From positions 62,001-126,000 of the forward strand of contig NZ_JOEH01000016.1 of assembly GCF_000719095.1 (NCBI RefSeq): 64,000 nt of DNA, read 5' to 3'. Below, one piece after another: positions 1-8,088 of this stretch. Origin of the DNA: Streptacidiphilus jeojiense. GTDB lineage: Bacteria; Actinomycetota; Actinomycetes; Streptomycetales; Streptomycetaceae. The position numbers and the translations under genes were made by a program. The notes below the pieces were generated by a model, which saw nothing but the letters and a program-made list of their open reading frames with translations, did no database searches and had not been told where the DNA came from. Position 1 is the first letter of the stretch. Each line of letters opens with the position of its first letter.

Positions 1-19
1 TCCATCATAGGGGCATCTC

Positions 20-35
20 TCGAACATGTATTCGA
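20..35. promoter_or_regulatory. LexA-like SOS box
   Basis: TCGAACATGTATTCGA matches the actinobacterial LexA consensus TCGAAC-N4-GTTCGA with one mismatch. On the minus strand the sequence then runs into an AGAG stretch and two ATG codons at 8-6 and 5-3, so the site probably controls a DNA-damage gene that begins at the left edge and lies outside the window. The motif is seen directly; the regulated gene is inferred. Confidence 0.6.
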
Positions 36-105
36 TGGAATGTGTCGGATGACCTGCCCAGAGGCGGCGATACCAAGGGGAGGCGTCGACACCCTTGTTA
101 GGTAT

Positions 106-121
106 TTAGCTAATGTGCTAA
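106..121. promoter_or_regulatory. Candidate ArsR operator
   Basis: TTAGC-TAATGT-GCTAA is a 5-base inverted repeat containing the perfect 8-base palindrome TTAGCTAA, in an AT-rich patch that stands out from the surrounding GC-rich DNA. It ends ten bases before the ATG of the ArsR gene. ArsR-type regulators usually bind such AT-rich dyads over their own promoter, so autoregulation is inferred. Confidence 0.45.
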
Positions 122-130
122 TCATTGGCC

Positions 131-469
131 ATGACAACAGCGCAGGACGAAGCCGGGGCCTTCCGCGCACTCGCTGATCCGACGAGGCGCCAGATCCTGG
201 AGGACCTCCGCGGCGGCGAGCTCGCGGCCGGTGAGATCGCCGCCAGGTTCGCGATCAGCGCGCCGTCCATCTCACGGCATCTCGGAGTGCTCAAGGGAGC
301 CGGGCTGGTCACCGAGCGCCGGGACGGCAACCGGATCCTCTACACCCTGGCCGAGGAACGGCTGGCGACCTGCATCGGCCGGTTCCTCAGCGCCGTCTGC
401 CCCGAGCAGCTCGTGCTGCGCCACACCAGATGGCGCCCCGGGGGCGCAGAGCGGAGTGAGGGGTCATGA
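131..469 (+). CDS. ArsR-family winged-helix regulator
   Basis: A 112-residue protein consisting almost entirely of one ArsR winged helix-turn-helix: it opens with the typical RALADPTRRQILEDL helix, followed by a recognition helix around SAPSISRHLGVLKGAGLV and a wing RRDGNRILYTL. No metal-binding cysteine pair of the ArsR/SmtB sensor type is seen, so it resembles the SdpR-like metal-independent branch. ATG 131 is preferred over the in-frame TTG at 125. The stop overlaps the start of the next gene (ATGA), so the two are translationally coupled and it probably represses its own operon through the dyad just upstream. The ligand is unknown. Confidence 0.85.
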   Translation: MTTAQDEAGAFRALADPTRRQILEDLRGGELAAGEIAARFAISAPSISRHLGVLKGAGLVTERRDGNRILYTLAEERLATCIGRFLSAVCPEQLVLRHTRWRPGGAERSEGS

Positions 470-1212
470 GACAACCGCGCCTGTCCAGCGTCGTTGAACG
501 ACGACTTCTGGTGAACTACCGGGTCGCCCCGGACGCCGCCGCGCGCCTGCTCCCCGCGCCGCTGCGACCGCAGTTGGTGCACGACCACGCGGTCGCGGGC
601 ATCTGCCTGCTGCGCCTGGGGAGCGTCCGGCCGACCTGGGCGCCCAAGGCGTTCGGGCTTCGGAGCGAGAACGCGGCGCACCGGATCGCCGTCGAGTGGG
701 ACGGGCCGGACGGAGTCGAGACCGGCGTCTACATCCCACGTCGCGACACCGCTTCACGACTCAACGCCTGGGCAGGGGGCCGCGTCTTCCCCGGCGAACA
801 CGGCCGCGCCGATTTCGAGGTGCACGAGACAGCGGGCCGGGTACATGTCGCGCTGGCGACGCGGGACGGCGACACCCGAGTGGATGTCGCCGTCGAGTTG
901 TCCGACGAGCTGCGGGGCAGCGAACTCTTCACCGACCTCGCCGAGGCCTCCCGCTTCTTCCAGGGCGGCGCAAAGGGCTTCTCGGCCACCAGGTCCGGCC
1001 GCCGTCTGGACGGAATGGAACTGCACACCGACGCCTGGCAGGTGGAAGCCTGCCGGGTCCGCTCCGCCGCATCGTCCTTCTTCGACGACCCGGACCGCTT
1101 CCCGTCGGGGAGTGCGACCTTGGACTGCGCCCTGGTCATGCGGAACGTCCCCGCAGGCTGGCGGCCGCTCCCCACCATGGCCACCGGTCAGCCGTCGGTC
1201 TGCTTCGGGTAG
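466..1212 (+). CDS. DUF2071 (YqjF-like) protein
   Basis: A 248-residue soluble protein of the DUF2071/YqjF family, which has an acetoacetate-decarboxylase-like fold but no established reaction. Supporting features are the N-terminal RRLLVNYRVAPDAAARLLP segment, a central region with GVYIPRRDT, and a late FFQGGAKGFS stretch. There is no signal peptide or membrane segment. It shares four bases with the preceding ArsR gene, so it is probably the output of that regulator. ArsR plus DUF2071 pairs are common in actinobacteria; the substrate cannot be told from sequence. Confidence 0.75.
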   Translation: MRQPRLSSVVERRLLVNYRVAPDAAARLLPAPLRPQLVHDHAVAGICLLRLGSVRPTWAPKAFGLRSENAAHRIAVEWDGPDGVETGVYIPRRDTASRLNAWAGGRVFPGEHGRADFEVHETAGRVHVALATRDGDTRVDVAVELSDELRGSELFTDLAEASRFFQGGAKGFSATRSGRRLDGMELHTDAWQVEACRVRSAASSFFDDPDRFPSGSATLDCALVMRNVPAGWRPLPTMATGQPSVCFG

Positions 1213-1226
1213 GTGACCGTGCCCTT

Positions 1227-1254
1227 GATGTGGATCCCGTGATGTGGATCCCGT
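1227..1254. repeat. 14-bp perfect tandem duplication
   Basis: GATGTGGATCCCGT occurs twice back to back just after the DUF2071 stop. It looks like a recent slippage duplication; no coding frame uses it. Confidence 0.8.
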
Positions 1255-1386
1255 CCGGGGCTGGTCAAGACCGCGTCAAAGCGGGCGGCTGCCCCGTCAG
1301 GGCGGTGTCAAGGCTCTGGCCTGGGACGTTGTCGCGAGGTCCGATAGCGGGGAGAACTCCGGGGCACAGAGGCGGGACGGGCGGAA

Positions 1387-1920
1387 ATGACGACGGCGAT
1401 CCGGCGGGTCGTGGTGGGGGTCAGCGGGTCCCCGAGCAGCCTTGCGGCGCTGCGGGCCGCGGTGGACGAGGCCCGGCGCGGCCCGTCGGAGCTGTGGGCC
1501 GCGCTGGCCTGGACCCCGGTGGGCGGCGAGACCGGCTACCGCCGGGCCCCCTGCCCCGACCTGCTCAAGCTCTGGGAGCGGCAGGCCTGCGCGCGGCTGC
1601 GCAACAGCTTCGACGAGGCCTTCGGCGGGTTCCCCGGCGGGCTGGTGGTCCGTCCGCTGGTGATCCGCGCGGAGGCGGGACGGGCGCTGGTGGACATCGC
1701 CGACCGCCCGGACGACCTGCTGGTCGTCGGCGCCGGCGAACGCGGGCTGTTCGCCAGGATCACCCATGGCTCGGTCAGCCGCTTCTGCGTGGCGCACGCA
1801 GGCTGCCCGGTCCTGGCGGTGCCGCCGCCCGCGCTGCTGGCCCAGATGCCGCTGCGCCAGCGGCACCGCCTGCCGGCCCTCCCGGTGGAGGCGTACGCGG
1901 GCACCGACGTGCGGCAGTAG
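1387..1920 (+). CDS. Universal stress protein (UspA family)
   Basis: A 177-residue single-domain UspA protein. It opens with the typical first strand RRVVVGVSGSPSS and carries the nucleotide-binding signature late in the domain (VVGAGERGLFARITHGSVS, close to G-2x-G-9x-GS), followed by the last strand CPVLAVP. This implies ATP binding, although the first glycine spacing is not checked structurally. ATG 1387 follows a purine-rich GGGACGGGCGGAA. It is convergent with kdpE, and KdpD itself carries a Usp-like domain, so a shared stress or potassium theme is possible but unproven. Confidence 0.85.
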   Translation: MTTAIRRVVVGVSGSPSSLAALRAAVDEARRGPSELWAALAWTPVGGETGYRRAPCPDLLKLWERQACARLRNSFDEAFGGFPGGLVVRPLVIRAEAGRALVDIADRPDDLLVVGAGERGLFARITHGSVSRFCVAHAGCPVLAVPPPALLAQMPLRQRHRLPALPVEAYAGTDVRQ

Positions 1921-1953
1921 CCGCGCGGTCGGCCACGCAGGCCCACGGCTCGC

Positions 1954-2625
1954 TCACGGCTCGAAGCGGTAGCCCATCCCCGGCTCGGTCAGCAGGTGCC
2001 GGGGGTGGGCCGGGTCGCGTTCGAGCTTGCGGCGCAGCCCGGCCAGGTAGACCCGGAGGTAGTTGGTCTTGCGCTCGTGCCCCGGTCCCCAGACGTCCAG
2101 CAGGAGTTGACGGCCGGTCACCAGCCGGCCCGGATGCTGCACCAGCACCGTGAGGATGCGCCACTCGGTCGGGGTCAGCCGGACCGGGACCGGGCGTACG
2201 GTGCAGCCGGCCAGGTCCACGGTGTGGTCGCCGATCACCGCGCTGCCGCCGATGGGCTCGTCCGAGGCCGGGCGGCGCAGCACCGCGCGCAGCCGGGCCA
2301 GGAGTTCGTTCATCGAGAACGGCTTGGTCACGTAGTCGTCGGCGCCGGCGTCCAGGGCGATGACCTTGTCGGTCGCGCCGGAGCGGCCGGAGAGCACGAT
2401 GACCGGGACCGCGCTCCAGACCCGCAGCGCGCGGATCACCTCGGTGCCGTCCAGGCCGGGCAGGCCGAGGTCGAGGATGACCGCGTCGGGCGGGAAGGCG
2501 GCGGCCTCGTCCAGGGCGCGGCTGCCGTCCTGGGCGGTGGCCACGGTGTACTGGCGGGCCTCCAGGTTGATCTGCAGTGCCCGCAGCATCTGCGGTTCGT
2601 CGTCCACGATGAGGACTCGGGTCAC
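1954..2625 (-). CDS. kdpE: KdpE response regulator
   Basis: A 223-residue OmpR/PhoB-type response regulator. The receiver domain (about 1-115) shows the acidic pair VDDE, the phosphoacceptor aspartate in VILDLGLPG, and the switch lysine in YVTKPFSMNELLAR. The winged-helix DNA-binding domain fills the rest, ending with MGYRFEP. It starts with GTG, overlapping the kdpD stop by four bases (GTGA), so the two are coupled. KdpE normally activates kdpFABC potassium-pump transcription; no kdpFABC genes are in this window, so the target must be elsewhere. Confidence 0.92.
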   Translation of the reverse strand: MTRVLIVDDEPQMLRALQINLEARQYTVATAQDGSRALDEAAAFPPDAVILDLGLPGLDGTEVIRALRVWSAVPVIVLSGRSGATDKVIALDAGADDYVTKPFSMNELLARLRAVLRRPASDEPIGGSAVIGDHTVDLAGCTVRPVPVRLTPTEWRILTVLVQHPGRLVTGRQLLLDVWGPGHERKTNYLRVYLAGLRRKLERDPAHPRHLLTEPGMGYRFEP

Positions 2626-5300
2626 GGGTGGGCTTCTCCGTCCGGGGCCGTCGCGTAGGAGGACGCGGATTCGGGTGCAGGCGCGGGTGCAGGCGCGGGC
2701 GCCGGTTCGGGCGCGGATGCGGGTTCGGGCGCGGATGCGGGCGCGGCGGCCGGGTCCGGTACGGGGGCGGCCGGGTCCGGGGTCGCCGTGGGGGCCGGCA
2801 GGGAGAGGACCATGGTCAGGCCGCCGCCGGGGGTGTCCTCGGGGACGAGGGTGCCGCCCATGGCCTCGGTGAGCCCCCGGGAGAGGGCGAGCCCGAGGCC
2901 CACGCCGCTGCCGTTGTCGGTGTCGCCCAGCCGCTGGAACGGCAGGAACACCCGCTCCCGGTCGTCCTCGGGCAGCCCTGGCCCGTGGTCGACGACCCGG
3001 AACTCGACCTGCCCGGCCAGTGCGCTCGCGGTGACCAGGACCGGGGCGTCGCCGCCGTGCCGCAGCGCGTTGGCGACCAGGTTGGCGACCACCCGCTCCA
3101 GCAGCGGGCCGTCGGCCAGCACGGCAGGGGCCTCCTCCAGCCCCTGCACCCTGAGGTTGGGCGGCCTGCCGTCCGCCAGCGAGTCCACCGCGGCGGACAG
3201 CACGTCCTCCAGGGCGGTGGGCTGCAGGTCCATCGGCAGCACGCCGGCCTGCAGCCGGCTCATGTCCAGCAGGTTGTCGACCAGCCGGTTCAGCTTGCCC
3301 AGCGAGTCCTCGGCGCTGGCCAGCAGCTCCTGCTGGTCCTCGGGCGAGAACTGGACGTCCTGGCTGCGCAGCGAGCTGACCGAGGCCAGCGCCACCGCCA
3401 GCGGGGTGCGCAGGTCGTGGCTGACCGCGGCCAGCAGCGCGGTGCGCATCCGGTCGGCGGCCTTGACCGGCTCCACCTCGGCGGCCACCTCCGCCAGCCG
3501 GGCCCGGTCCAGCGCCGCCGCCACGTGCGCGGCGAAGGCCGCCAGCACCCGGCGGTCGGCGGCCGGCAGCGGCCGTCCGCGCAGCACCAGCACCGCGTCG
3601 TCCCCCACCGGTACCTCCTCCACCGCCTCGCCCTCCCGGACCGGCTCCTGCCGTTGCTCCGCCTCCACCTCCGCCTCCTCCGAACCCCCCTCGGGGGAGG
3701 TGTCGCGCAGTTCGACGGAGTCCATGCCGAAGGTCTCCCGCAGCCGGGCCAGCAGCGCCTCCACCGCGCTCTCCCCGCCCAGCACGCTGCCGGCCAGCGC
3801 CGACAGCGTCTCCGCCTCGGCCGTGGCCCGGGCCGCCCGCCGGGCCAGCCGCGCGGCCCGGTCCACCACCACCGCCACCGCGATCGCCACCACCGCGAAG
3901 ACCACCAGGGCCAGCAGGTTGTTGGGGTCGTTGATGGTGAACCGGTGGATCGGCGGTATGAAGTAGTAGTTCAGCAGCAGCGACGCGACCAGCGACGCCA
4001 GCAGCGCCGAGATCACCCCGCCCAGCAGCGACACCCCCACCACCGCGACCAGGAACACCAGGATGTCGCTGGTCAGGTTGACCGTGCCCCTGGTCCCGCT
4101 GAGCAGCGCGGTGAGCAGGAAGGGGGTGACCAGGCCGGCCAGCGGCCCGGCGATCCGGCGCGACGGGGAGTGCAGCCGCCCCGGCACCGGCAGCCGCCGG
4201 CCCCGGCCGGACTGCTCATGGGTGACCATGTGGACGTCGATGTCGCCGGAGAGGGCGACCACGGTCTCGCCGATCCCGCGCCCGGTCAGCGAACGCACCA
4301 GGGTGCCGCGCCGGCTGGTGCCCAGCACCAGCTGGGTGGCGTTCTCGGCCCGGGCGAAGTCGATCAGCGCCCGCGGCACCGAGTCGCCCACCACCGAGTG
4401 GTAGCTCCCGCCCAGGCTCTCCACCAGCCGCCGCTGCGCGGCCAGCGCCGCCGGGTTGGCGTCGGCCAGGCCGTCGCTGCGGGCCACGTGCACCGCCAGC
4501 AGGTCGCCGCCGGCCGCCCGGGCCGCGATCCGTCCGGCCCGGCGGATCAGGGTCTCCCCCTCCGGGCCGCCGGTCAGCGCCACCACCACCCGTTCCCGGG
4601 TCTCCCACACCGCCGCTATCCCGTGCTCGGCACGGTAGTTCTGCAGCCCCTCGTCCACCCGCCCGGCCAGCCAGAACAGCGCCAGCTCCCGCAGCGCCGA
4701 CAGGTTGCCCACCCGGAAGTAGTGCGACAGCGCCGCGTCCACCTTCTCCGGCGCGTAGATGCTGCCGTGCGCCATCCTGCGGCGCAGCCCCTCCGGCGCC
4801 ACGTCCACCAGCTCGATCTGGTCCGCCCGCCGCACCACCTCGTCCGGCACGGTCTCTCGCTGCGGCACCCCGGTGATCTTCTCGACCACGTCGTTCAGCG
4901 ACTCCAGGTGCTGGACGTTCACCGTGGTCAGCACGTCGATCCCGGCGTCCAGCAGCTCCTGGATGTCCTCCCAGCGCTTGGCGTGCCGGCCGCCGGGCAC
5001 ATTGGTGTGCGGCAGCTCGTCCACCAGCGCCACCTCCGGACGCCGGGCCAGCACCGCGTCCAGGTCCATCTCGGTGAACGACACGCCCCGGTACTCCCGC
5101 GTCAGCCGCGGCAGCACCTCCAGGCCCGCCAGCTTCTCCTCGGTGCTGCGGCGGCCGTGGCACTCCACGAAGGCCACCACCACGTCGGTGCCCCGCTCGG
5201 CCCGGCGCCGCGCCTCGTCCAGCATCCGGTAGGTCTTCCCGACACCGGGAGCGGCACCGAGGAAGACCTTCAGCCGACCCTTGCCGCCGTACCGTGCCAA
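2622..5300 (-). CDS. kdpD: KdpD osmosensitive potassium-channel histidine kinase
   Basis: A sensor kinase of about 892 residues. In order: the KdpD cytoplasmic domain with Walker A GAAPGVGKT and Walker-B-like VDELPHTN; a Usp-like domain; four closely spaced membrane helices (DUF4118); a GAF-like region; HisKA with AVSHDLRTPL; and HATPase with N box VANALRHG, DHGPGLP and GLGLALSRGL. The start is uncertain: TTG 5300 follows AGGAAAGGGA and gives the usual short N terminus, while ATG 5339 or GTG/ATG codons up to 5363 would extend it by 13-21 residues. The C terminus carries an unusual Pro/Ala/Glu tail encoded by 18-bp repeats. It lies downstream of the PLP-decarboxylase gene on the same strand. 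Confidence 0.93.
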   Translation of the reverse strand: MARYGGKGRLKVFLGAAPGVGKTYRMLDEARRRAERGTDVVVAFVECHGRRSTEEKLAGLEVLPRLTREYRGVSFTEMDLDAVLARRPEVALVDELPHTNVPGGRHAKRWEDIQELLDAGIDVLTTVNVQHLESLNDVVEKITGVPQRETVPDEVVRRADQIELVDVAPEGLRRRMAHGSIYAPEKVDAALSHYFRVGNLSALRELALFWLAGRVDEGLQNYRAEHGIAAVWETRERVVVALTGGPEGETLIRRAGRIAARAAGGDLLAVHVARSDGLADANPAALAAQRRLVESLGGSYHSVVGDSVPRALIDFARAENATQLVLGTSRRGTLVRSLTGRGIGETVVALSGDIDVHMVTHEQSGRGRRLPVPGRLHSPSRRIAGPLAGLVTPFLLTALLSGTRGTVNLTSDILVFLVAVVGVSLLGGVISALLASLVASLLLNYYFIPPIHRFTINDPNNLLALVVFAVVAIAVAVVVDRAARLARRAARATAEAETLSALAGSVLGGESAVEALLARLRETFGMDSVELRDTSPEGGSEEAEVEAEQRQEPVREGEAVEEVPVGDDAVLVLRGRPLPAADRRVLAAFAAHVAAALDRARLAEVAAEVEPVKAADRMRTALLAAVSHDLRTPLAVALASVSSLRSQDVQFSPEDQQELLASAEDSLGKLNRLVDNLLDMSRLQAGVLPMDLQPTALEDVLSAAVDSLADGRPPNLRVQGLEEAPAVLADGPLLERVVANLVANALRHGGDAPVLVTASALAGQVEFRVVDHGPGLPEDDRERVFLPFQRLGDTDNGSGVGLGLALSRGLTEAMGGTLVPEDTPGGGLTMVLSLPAPTATPDPAAPVPDPAAAPASAPEPASAPEPAPAPAPAPAPESASSYATAPDGEAHP
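2704..2738. repeat. 18-bp tandem repeat in the kdpD 3' end
   Basis: GGTTCGGGCGCGGATGC is repeated with an 18-base period, with further degenerate copies on both sides (about 2670-2750). It encodes the proline/alanine/glutamate-rich KdpD tail and looks like slippage expansion. Confidence 0.75.
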
Positions 5301-5426
5301 CGGGCTTCCCTTTCCTGTACTTCCCCGCACCAACCGCATCCGCGTCCACCGCGTCCATCGCACTCATCGTCAGGAAACAGCACGTCAGGTGGGCTGTCGC
5401 GAAGGTTGACGGTTCCCTTGCGCGGG

Positions 5427-5445
5427 TCCGTCGAACCTTGACGGA
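5427..5445. promoter_or_regulatory. Inverted repeat upstream of kdpD
   Basis: TCCGTC-N7-GACGGA, 6-base arms, sits among three TTGACG elements (5410-5455) between the decarboxylase stop and kdpD. It could be an operator for kdpD or a weak stem after the upstream gene; the sequence does not decide. Confidence 0.35.
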
Positions 5446-5485
5446 TCCTTGACGCCGCTTGCCGCACCGGGCACTCCGGAGGAGG

Positions 5486-6910
5486 TCAGCGGCCGATGTC
5501 GCGGCGGCGGAAGTCGTCCAGGGTCTCCCGGCGCATCAGCATCCGCGCCGCGCCGTCGCGTACCGCGATCAGCGGCGGACGGCCGACCAGGTTGTAGCCC
5601 GACGCCATCGAGAGGTGGTAGGCGCCCGCGGCCGGAACCGCCAGCAGGTCGCCGGGCCGCACGTCGGCGGGCAGCTCCACCGAGGGCACCAGTACGTCCC
5701 CGGCCTCGCAGTGCCGGCCGACCACTCGCGCCTCGGCGAGCGGGGCGTCGCTCGCCCGGCCGATCAGCGTCGCGGTGTAGCGGGAGCCGTAGAGGGCCGG
5801 CCTGGGGTTGTCGCTCATCCCGCCGTCCACGGCGACGAAGGTCAGGCCGCCCGGGCTGTGCTTGACCGTCAGCACCCGGTAGACGGCGACCCCGGCCGGG
5901 CCGGTGACCGCGCGTCCTGGCTCGACGGCCAGCCGGGGCACCGGCAGCCGGTGCCGGGAGCACAGCTGTTCCAGCCGGGTGGTCACCGCCGCCGCGAACT
6001 CCTCCAGGTCCAGGGCCGGTTCGCCGCGCCGGTACGGGACGGCGTGGCCGCCCCCCAGGTCCAGCTCGGGCAGGGCGACCCCGTGCCGGTCCCGGACCGA
6101 GGCCAGCAGCGGGACCAGCCGGTCCAGCGCGGCGAGGTAGGGCGCGGTGTCGGCGATCTGCGAGCCGAGGTGGCAGTGCAGGCCGACCAGGCGCAGGTGC
6201 GGCTGGTGCAGGATCCGGTCCACCGCGTCGACGGCGGCGCTGACCGCGCCGGACTCGCCGGGCTCCAGCGAGAAGCCGAACTTCTGCTCGTCGGTCCCGG
6301 TCCGCACCGACGGGTGGTGCCCGGCGGCGACCCCGGGCACCACCCGGACCAGCACGTCCTGCGGGCAGTCGTCCGAGGCCAGCACGGCGAGCCTGGCGAT
6401 CTCCGGGAAGGAGTCGACGACGATCCGCCCCACGCCGAGGCGCACCGCCGCGGCCAGCTCCTCCGGGCTCTTGGCGTTGCCGTGCAGCACGATCCGCTCG
6501 GCCGGGAACCCGCAGGTCACAGCCAGTTCCAGCTCGCCGCCCGAGCAGACGTCCAGACCCAGGCCCTCCTGCTCGACCCACTCGGCGACCGCCCCGCACA
6601 GGAACGCCTTGGCGGCGTAGTGCACCTCGGCGTCCGGCAGCGCCCGGCGGTAGGCGCGGCAGCGCTCGCGCACCTCGGCCTCGTCCAGGACGTAGACCGG
6701 CGTGCCGAAGCGCGCGGCGACGTGGCCCAGCGCGACCCCGCCGACCAGCACGTCGTCCCCGTCGCGGCGGGCGGCGGCCGGCCAGGGGGCACCCAGCGGC
6801 GTCCAGTCCTGCGCGGTGTCGCGGTCCTGCGCGGTGTCGCAATCCGGGACGGTTTCGCGGTCCGGGACGGTGTCCTCGGCGCGGTCGTTCCTGCGGCGGG
6901 CGGTGAGCAC
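5486..6910 (-). CDS. Diaminopimelate-decarboxylase-type PLP enzyme
   Basis: A 474-residue fold-III PLP decarboxylase. Visible signatures are the PLP lysine in VHYAAKAF, HCHLGSQI, the EPGRAV phosphate loop, CEAGDVL (the CESGD active-site motif) and the C-terminal MASGYNLVGRPP. These favour meso-diaminopimelate decarboxylase (last step of lysine synthesis) over ornithine decarboxylase. GTG 6910 is preceded by GAAGGAGAAGCC; open frame continues upstream but overlaps the AsnC gene. The first 40 residues are a low-complexity insert with repeated (R/D)DTAQD and DTVPD units. An AsnC regulator lies 40 bases upstream, fitting amino-acid control. It may be a paralogue of the main lysA. Confidence 0.82.
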   Translation of the reverse strand: MLTARRRNDRAEDTVPDRETVPDCDTAQDRDTAQDWTPLGAPWPAAARRDGDDVLVGGVALGHVAARFGTPVYVLDEAEVRERCRAYRRALPDAEVHYAAKAFLCGAVAEWVEQEGLGLDVCSGGELELAVTCGFPAERIVLHGNAKSPEELAAAVRLGVGRIVVDSFPEIARLAVLASDDCPQDVLVRVVPGVAAGHHPSVRTGTDEQKFGFSLEPGESGAVSAAVDAVDRILHQPHLRLVGLHCHLGSQIADTAPYLAALDRLVPLLASVRDRHGVALPELDLGGGHAVPYRRGEPALDLEEFAAAVTTRLEQLCSRHRLPVPRLAVEPGRAVTGPAGVAVYRVLTVKHSPGGLTFVAVDGGMSDNPRPALYGSRYTATLIGRASDAPLAEARVVGRHCEAGDVLVPSVELPADVRPGDLLAVPAAGAYHLSMASGYNLVGRPPLIAVRDGAARMLMRRETLDDFRRRDIGR

Positions 6911-6950
6911 GGCTTCTCCTTCGGGGCAGAGCAGGGGTGGTGAGGTCGGG

Positions 6951-7481
6951 TCAGCTGGTGAGCGGCTCCACCGGCAGCGGGTAGAGGAAGCCGCGGAGCA
7001 CCACCTCGACCTGGCATTCGGCGGCCCCGCAACGTCGCAGTTCGGCGACGGAGGCGGCCAGCTCGGCGGCGTCCCGGCAGGCCAGCCGCAGCTCCAGGTC
7101 GTGGTCCCCGGCGAGGACGGAACCGGCGTAGACGGCCGGCATCCTGGCGGCGGCCTGCTCCACGCCGGTCGCGGTGGCCCCGGGACGGAGCCGCAGCCGG
7201 ATCTGGATCTGCAGCGGGCGGCCGATCGCGGCGGCGTCGATCCCGGCGTGGACGCCGGTGACCACACCGGTGCTGGTCAGCCTGCGCAGCCGGGCGGCGA
7301 CGGCGCTCTCGCTGAGGCCGAACCGCCGGGCCAGGGTCCGCGCCCTGGCCCGGCCGTCCTCGCTGAGGGCCTGGAGCAGCCGGCGGTCGAGGTCGTCGAG
7401 GGCGGGGGCGGGTCCGGGTCCGGGGGCGGGAGCAGGGGCGGGGACCGCGGGTGCCGCGGTCACTGGGTGCGGGCCGCTCAC
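6951..7481 (-). CDS. Lrp/AsnC-family regulator
   Basis: A 176-residue protein with a Pro/Ala-rich leader (about 25 residues), a helix-turn-helix of the AsnC type (DDLDRRLLQALSEDGR, then FGLSESAVAARLRRL) and a RAM ligand-binding domain. It starts with GTG that overlaps the stop of the upstream SAV_915-like gene by four bases and ends 40 bases before the decarboxylase start, so the three form one transcription unit. Control of the decarboxylase in response to an amino acid is the natural inference; the effector is unknown. Confidence 0.88.
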   Translation of the reverse strand: MSGPHPVTAAPAVPAPAPAPGPGPAPALDDLDRRLLQALSEDGRARARTLARRFGLSESAVAARLRRLTSTGVVTGVHAGIDAAAIGRPLQIQIRLRLRPGATATGVEQAAARMPAVYAGSVLAGDHDLELRLACRDAAELAASVAELRRCGAAECQVEVVLRGFLYPLPVEPLTS

Positions 7482-7840
7482 CGGAGCAGTTGCGGCAGCG
7501 CGGCCGGCGGCCGGGGTGCGGTGCGGACCGGGGAGGCCGCGGGGAGTTCGCGCACCGGCGGCGCGACCAGGTTGGGGTCCACGACCAGGCGGGTCACCCC
7601 GATCGGGCCGGTCATCTCCCGCAGCGCGGGCTCGGACAGCGGGACGCAGCGCTGCGCGCTGCCGAGCACGGCGCGCAGCCGCTGCTCGGTGCTGAAGGCC
7701 ACCGCGCAGCGGGAGCCGTCGCGCTCGCGGAAGAGCCGCAGCGCCATGCCGCAGGCGGTGTCGCGCACCGGCGCGAACAGCAGGTGGTGGCCGGGCTCGG
7801 GTTCGAGCTCCGCCTCGGGGTGAGTATGGTCCTCGGACAC
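7478..7840 (-). CDS. SAV_915-like small protein
   Basis: A 120-residue soluble protein that I place, with moderate confidence, in the SAV_915 family (SseB-like). The core reads HHLLFAPVRDT, then a CAVAFSTEQRLRAVLG segment, then PLSEPALREMTGPIGVTRLVVDP. The protein at 51979-52335 has the same order of segments, so the window holds two family members. GTG 7840 with AGAGGA upstream is preferred; an ATG at 7954 is possible but adds a low-complexity leader. It is the first gene of the unit with AsnC and the decarboxylase. No biochemical function is established. Confidence 0.6.
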   Translation of the reverse strand: MSEDHTHPEAELEPEPGHHLLFAPVRDTACGMALRLFRERDGSRCAVAFSTEQRLRAVLGSAQRCVPLSEPALREMTGPIGVTRLVVDPNLVAPPVRELPAASPVRTAPRPPAALPQLLR

Positions 7841-8046
7841 GTCCGTCAGGTCCTCTCGTACCAGGCCCGGTGAGGTGGTGGGTGGATCAGGTCCGGGCCG
7901 CGACTCGACGCTAAGCCCGCAGGTCGGACCCGTGCCGCCGTCCTGACGCTTCATTGATCCGCCGGGGCCGGACGCTGACGTCGTCTTGACTCCGGGCCAC
8001 CCGGACGGCCGAAGGGGCTGCAGGGGTATGGTCCGCGCAGCTGTTT

Positions 8047-8061
8047 CTGACGTACCGTCAG
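8047..8061. promoter_or_regulatory. Perfect palindromic operator (TetR type)
   Basis: CTGACG-TAC-CGTCAG, with perfect 6-base arms, lies 28 bases before the start codon of the next gene. This CTGAC...GTCAG form is typical of TetR-family operators in actinobacteria, especially near lipid and steroid genes. No regulator is adjacent; the only TetR gene in the window is at 17916-18677. Confidence 0.6.
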
Positions 8062-8088
8062 CTAACGCTGCCCCGGGGAGGACCAGCC

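Noticed and set aside
2628..5441. Plus-strand open frame of 937 codons
   Set aside because: It mirrors kdpD; the kdpD frame has all kinase motifs, this one has none.
8041..8070. CCGTCAGCTAAC block resembling the 3' end of a ydaO riboswitch
   Set aside because: The rest of the motif is missing and the match is explained by the perfect TetR-type palindrome.
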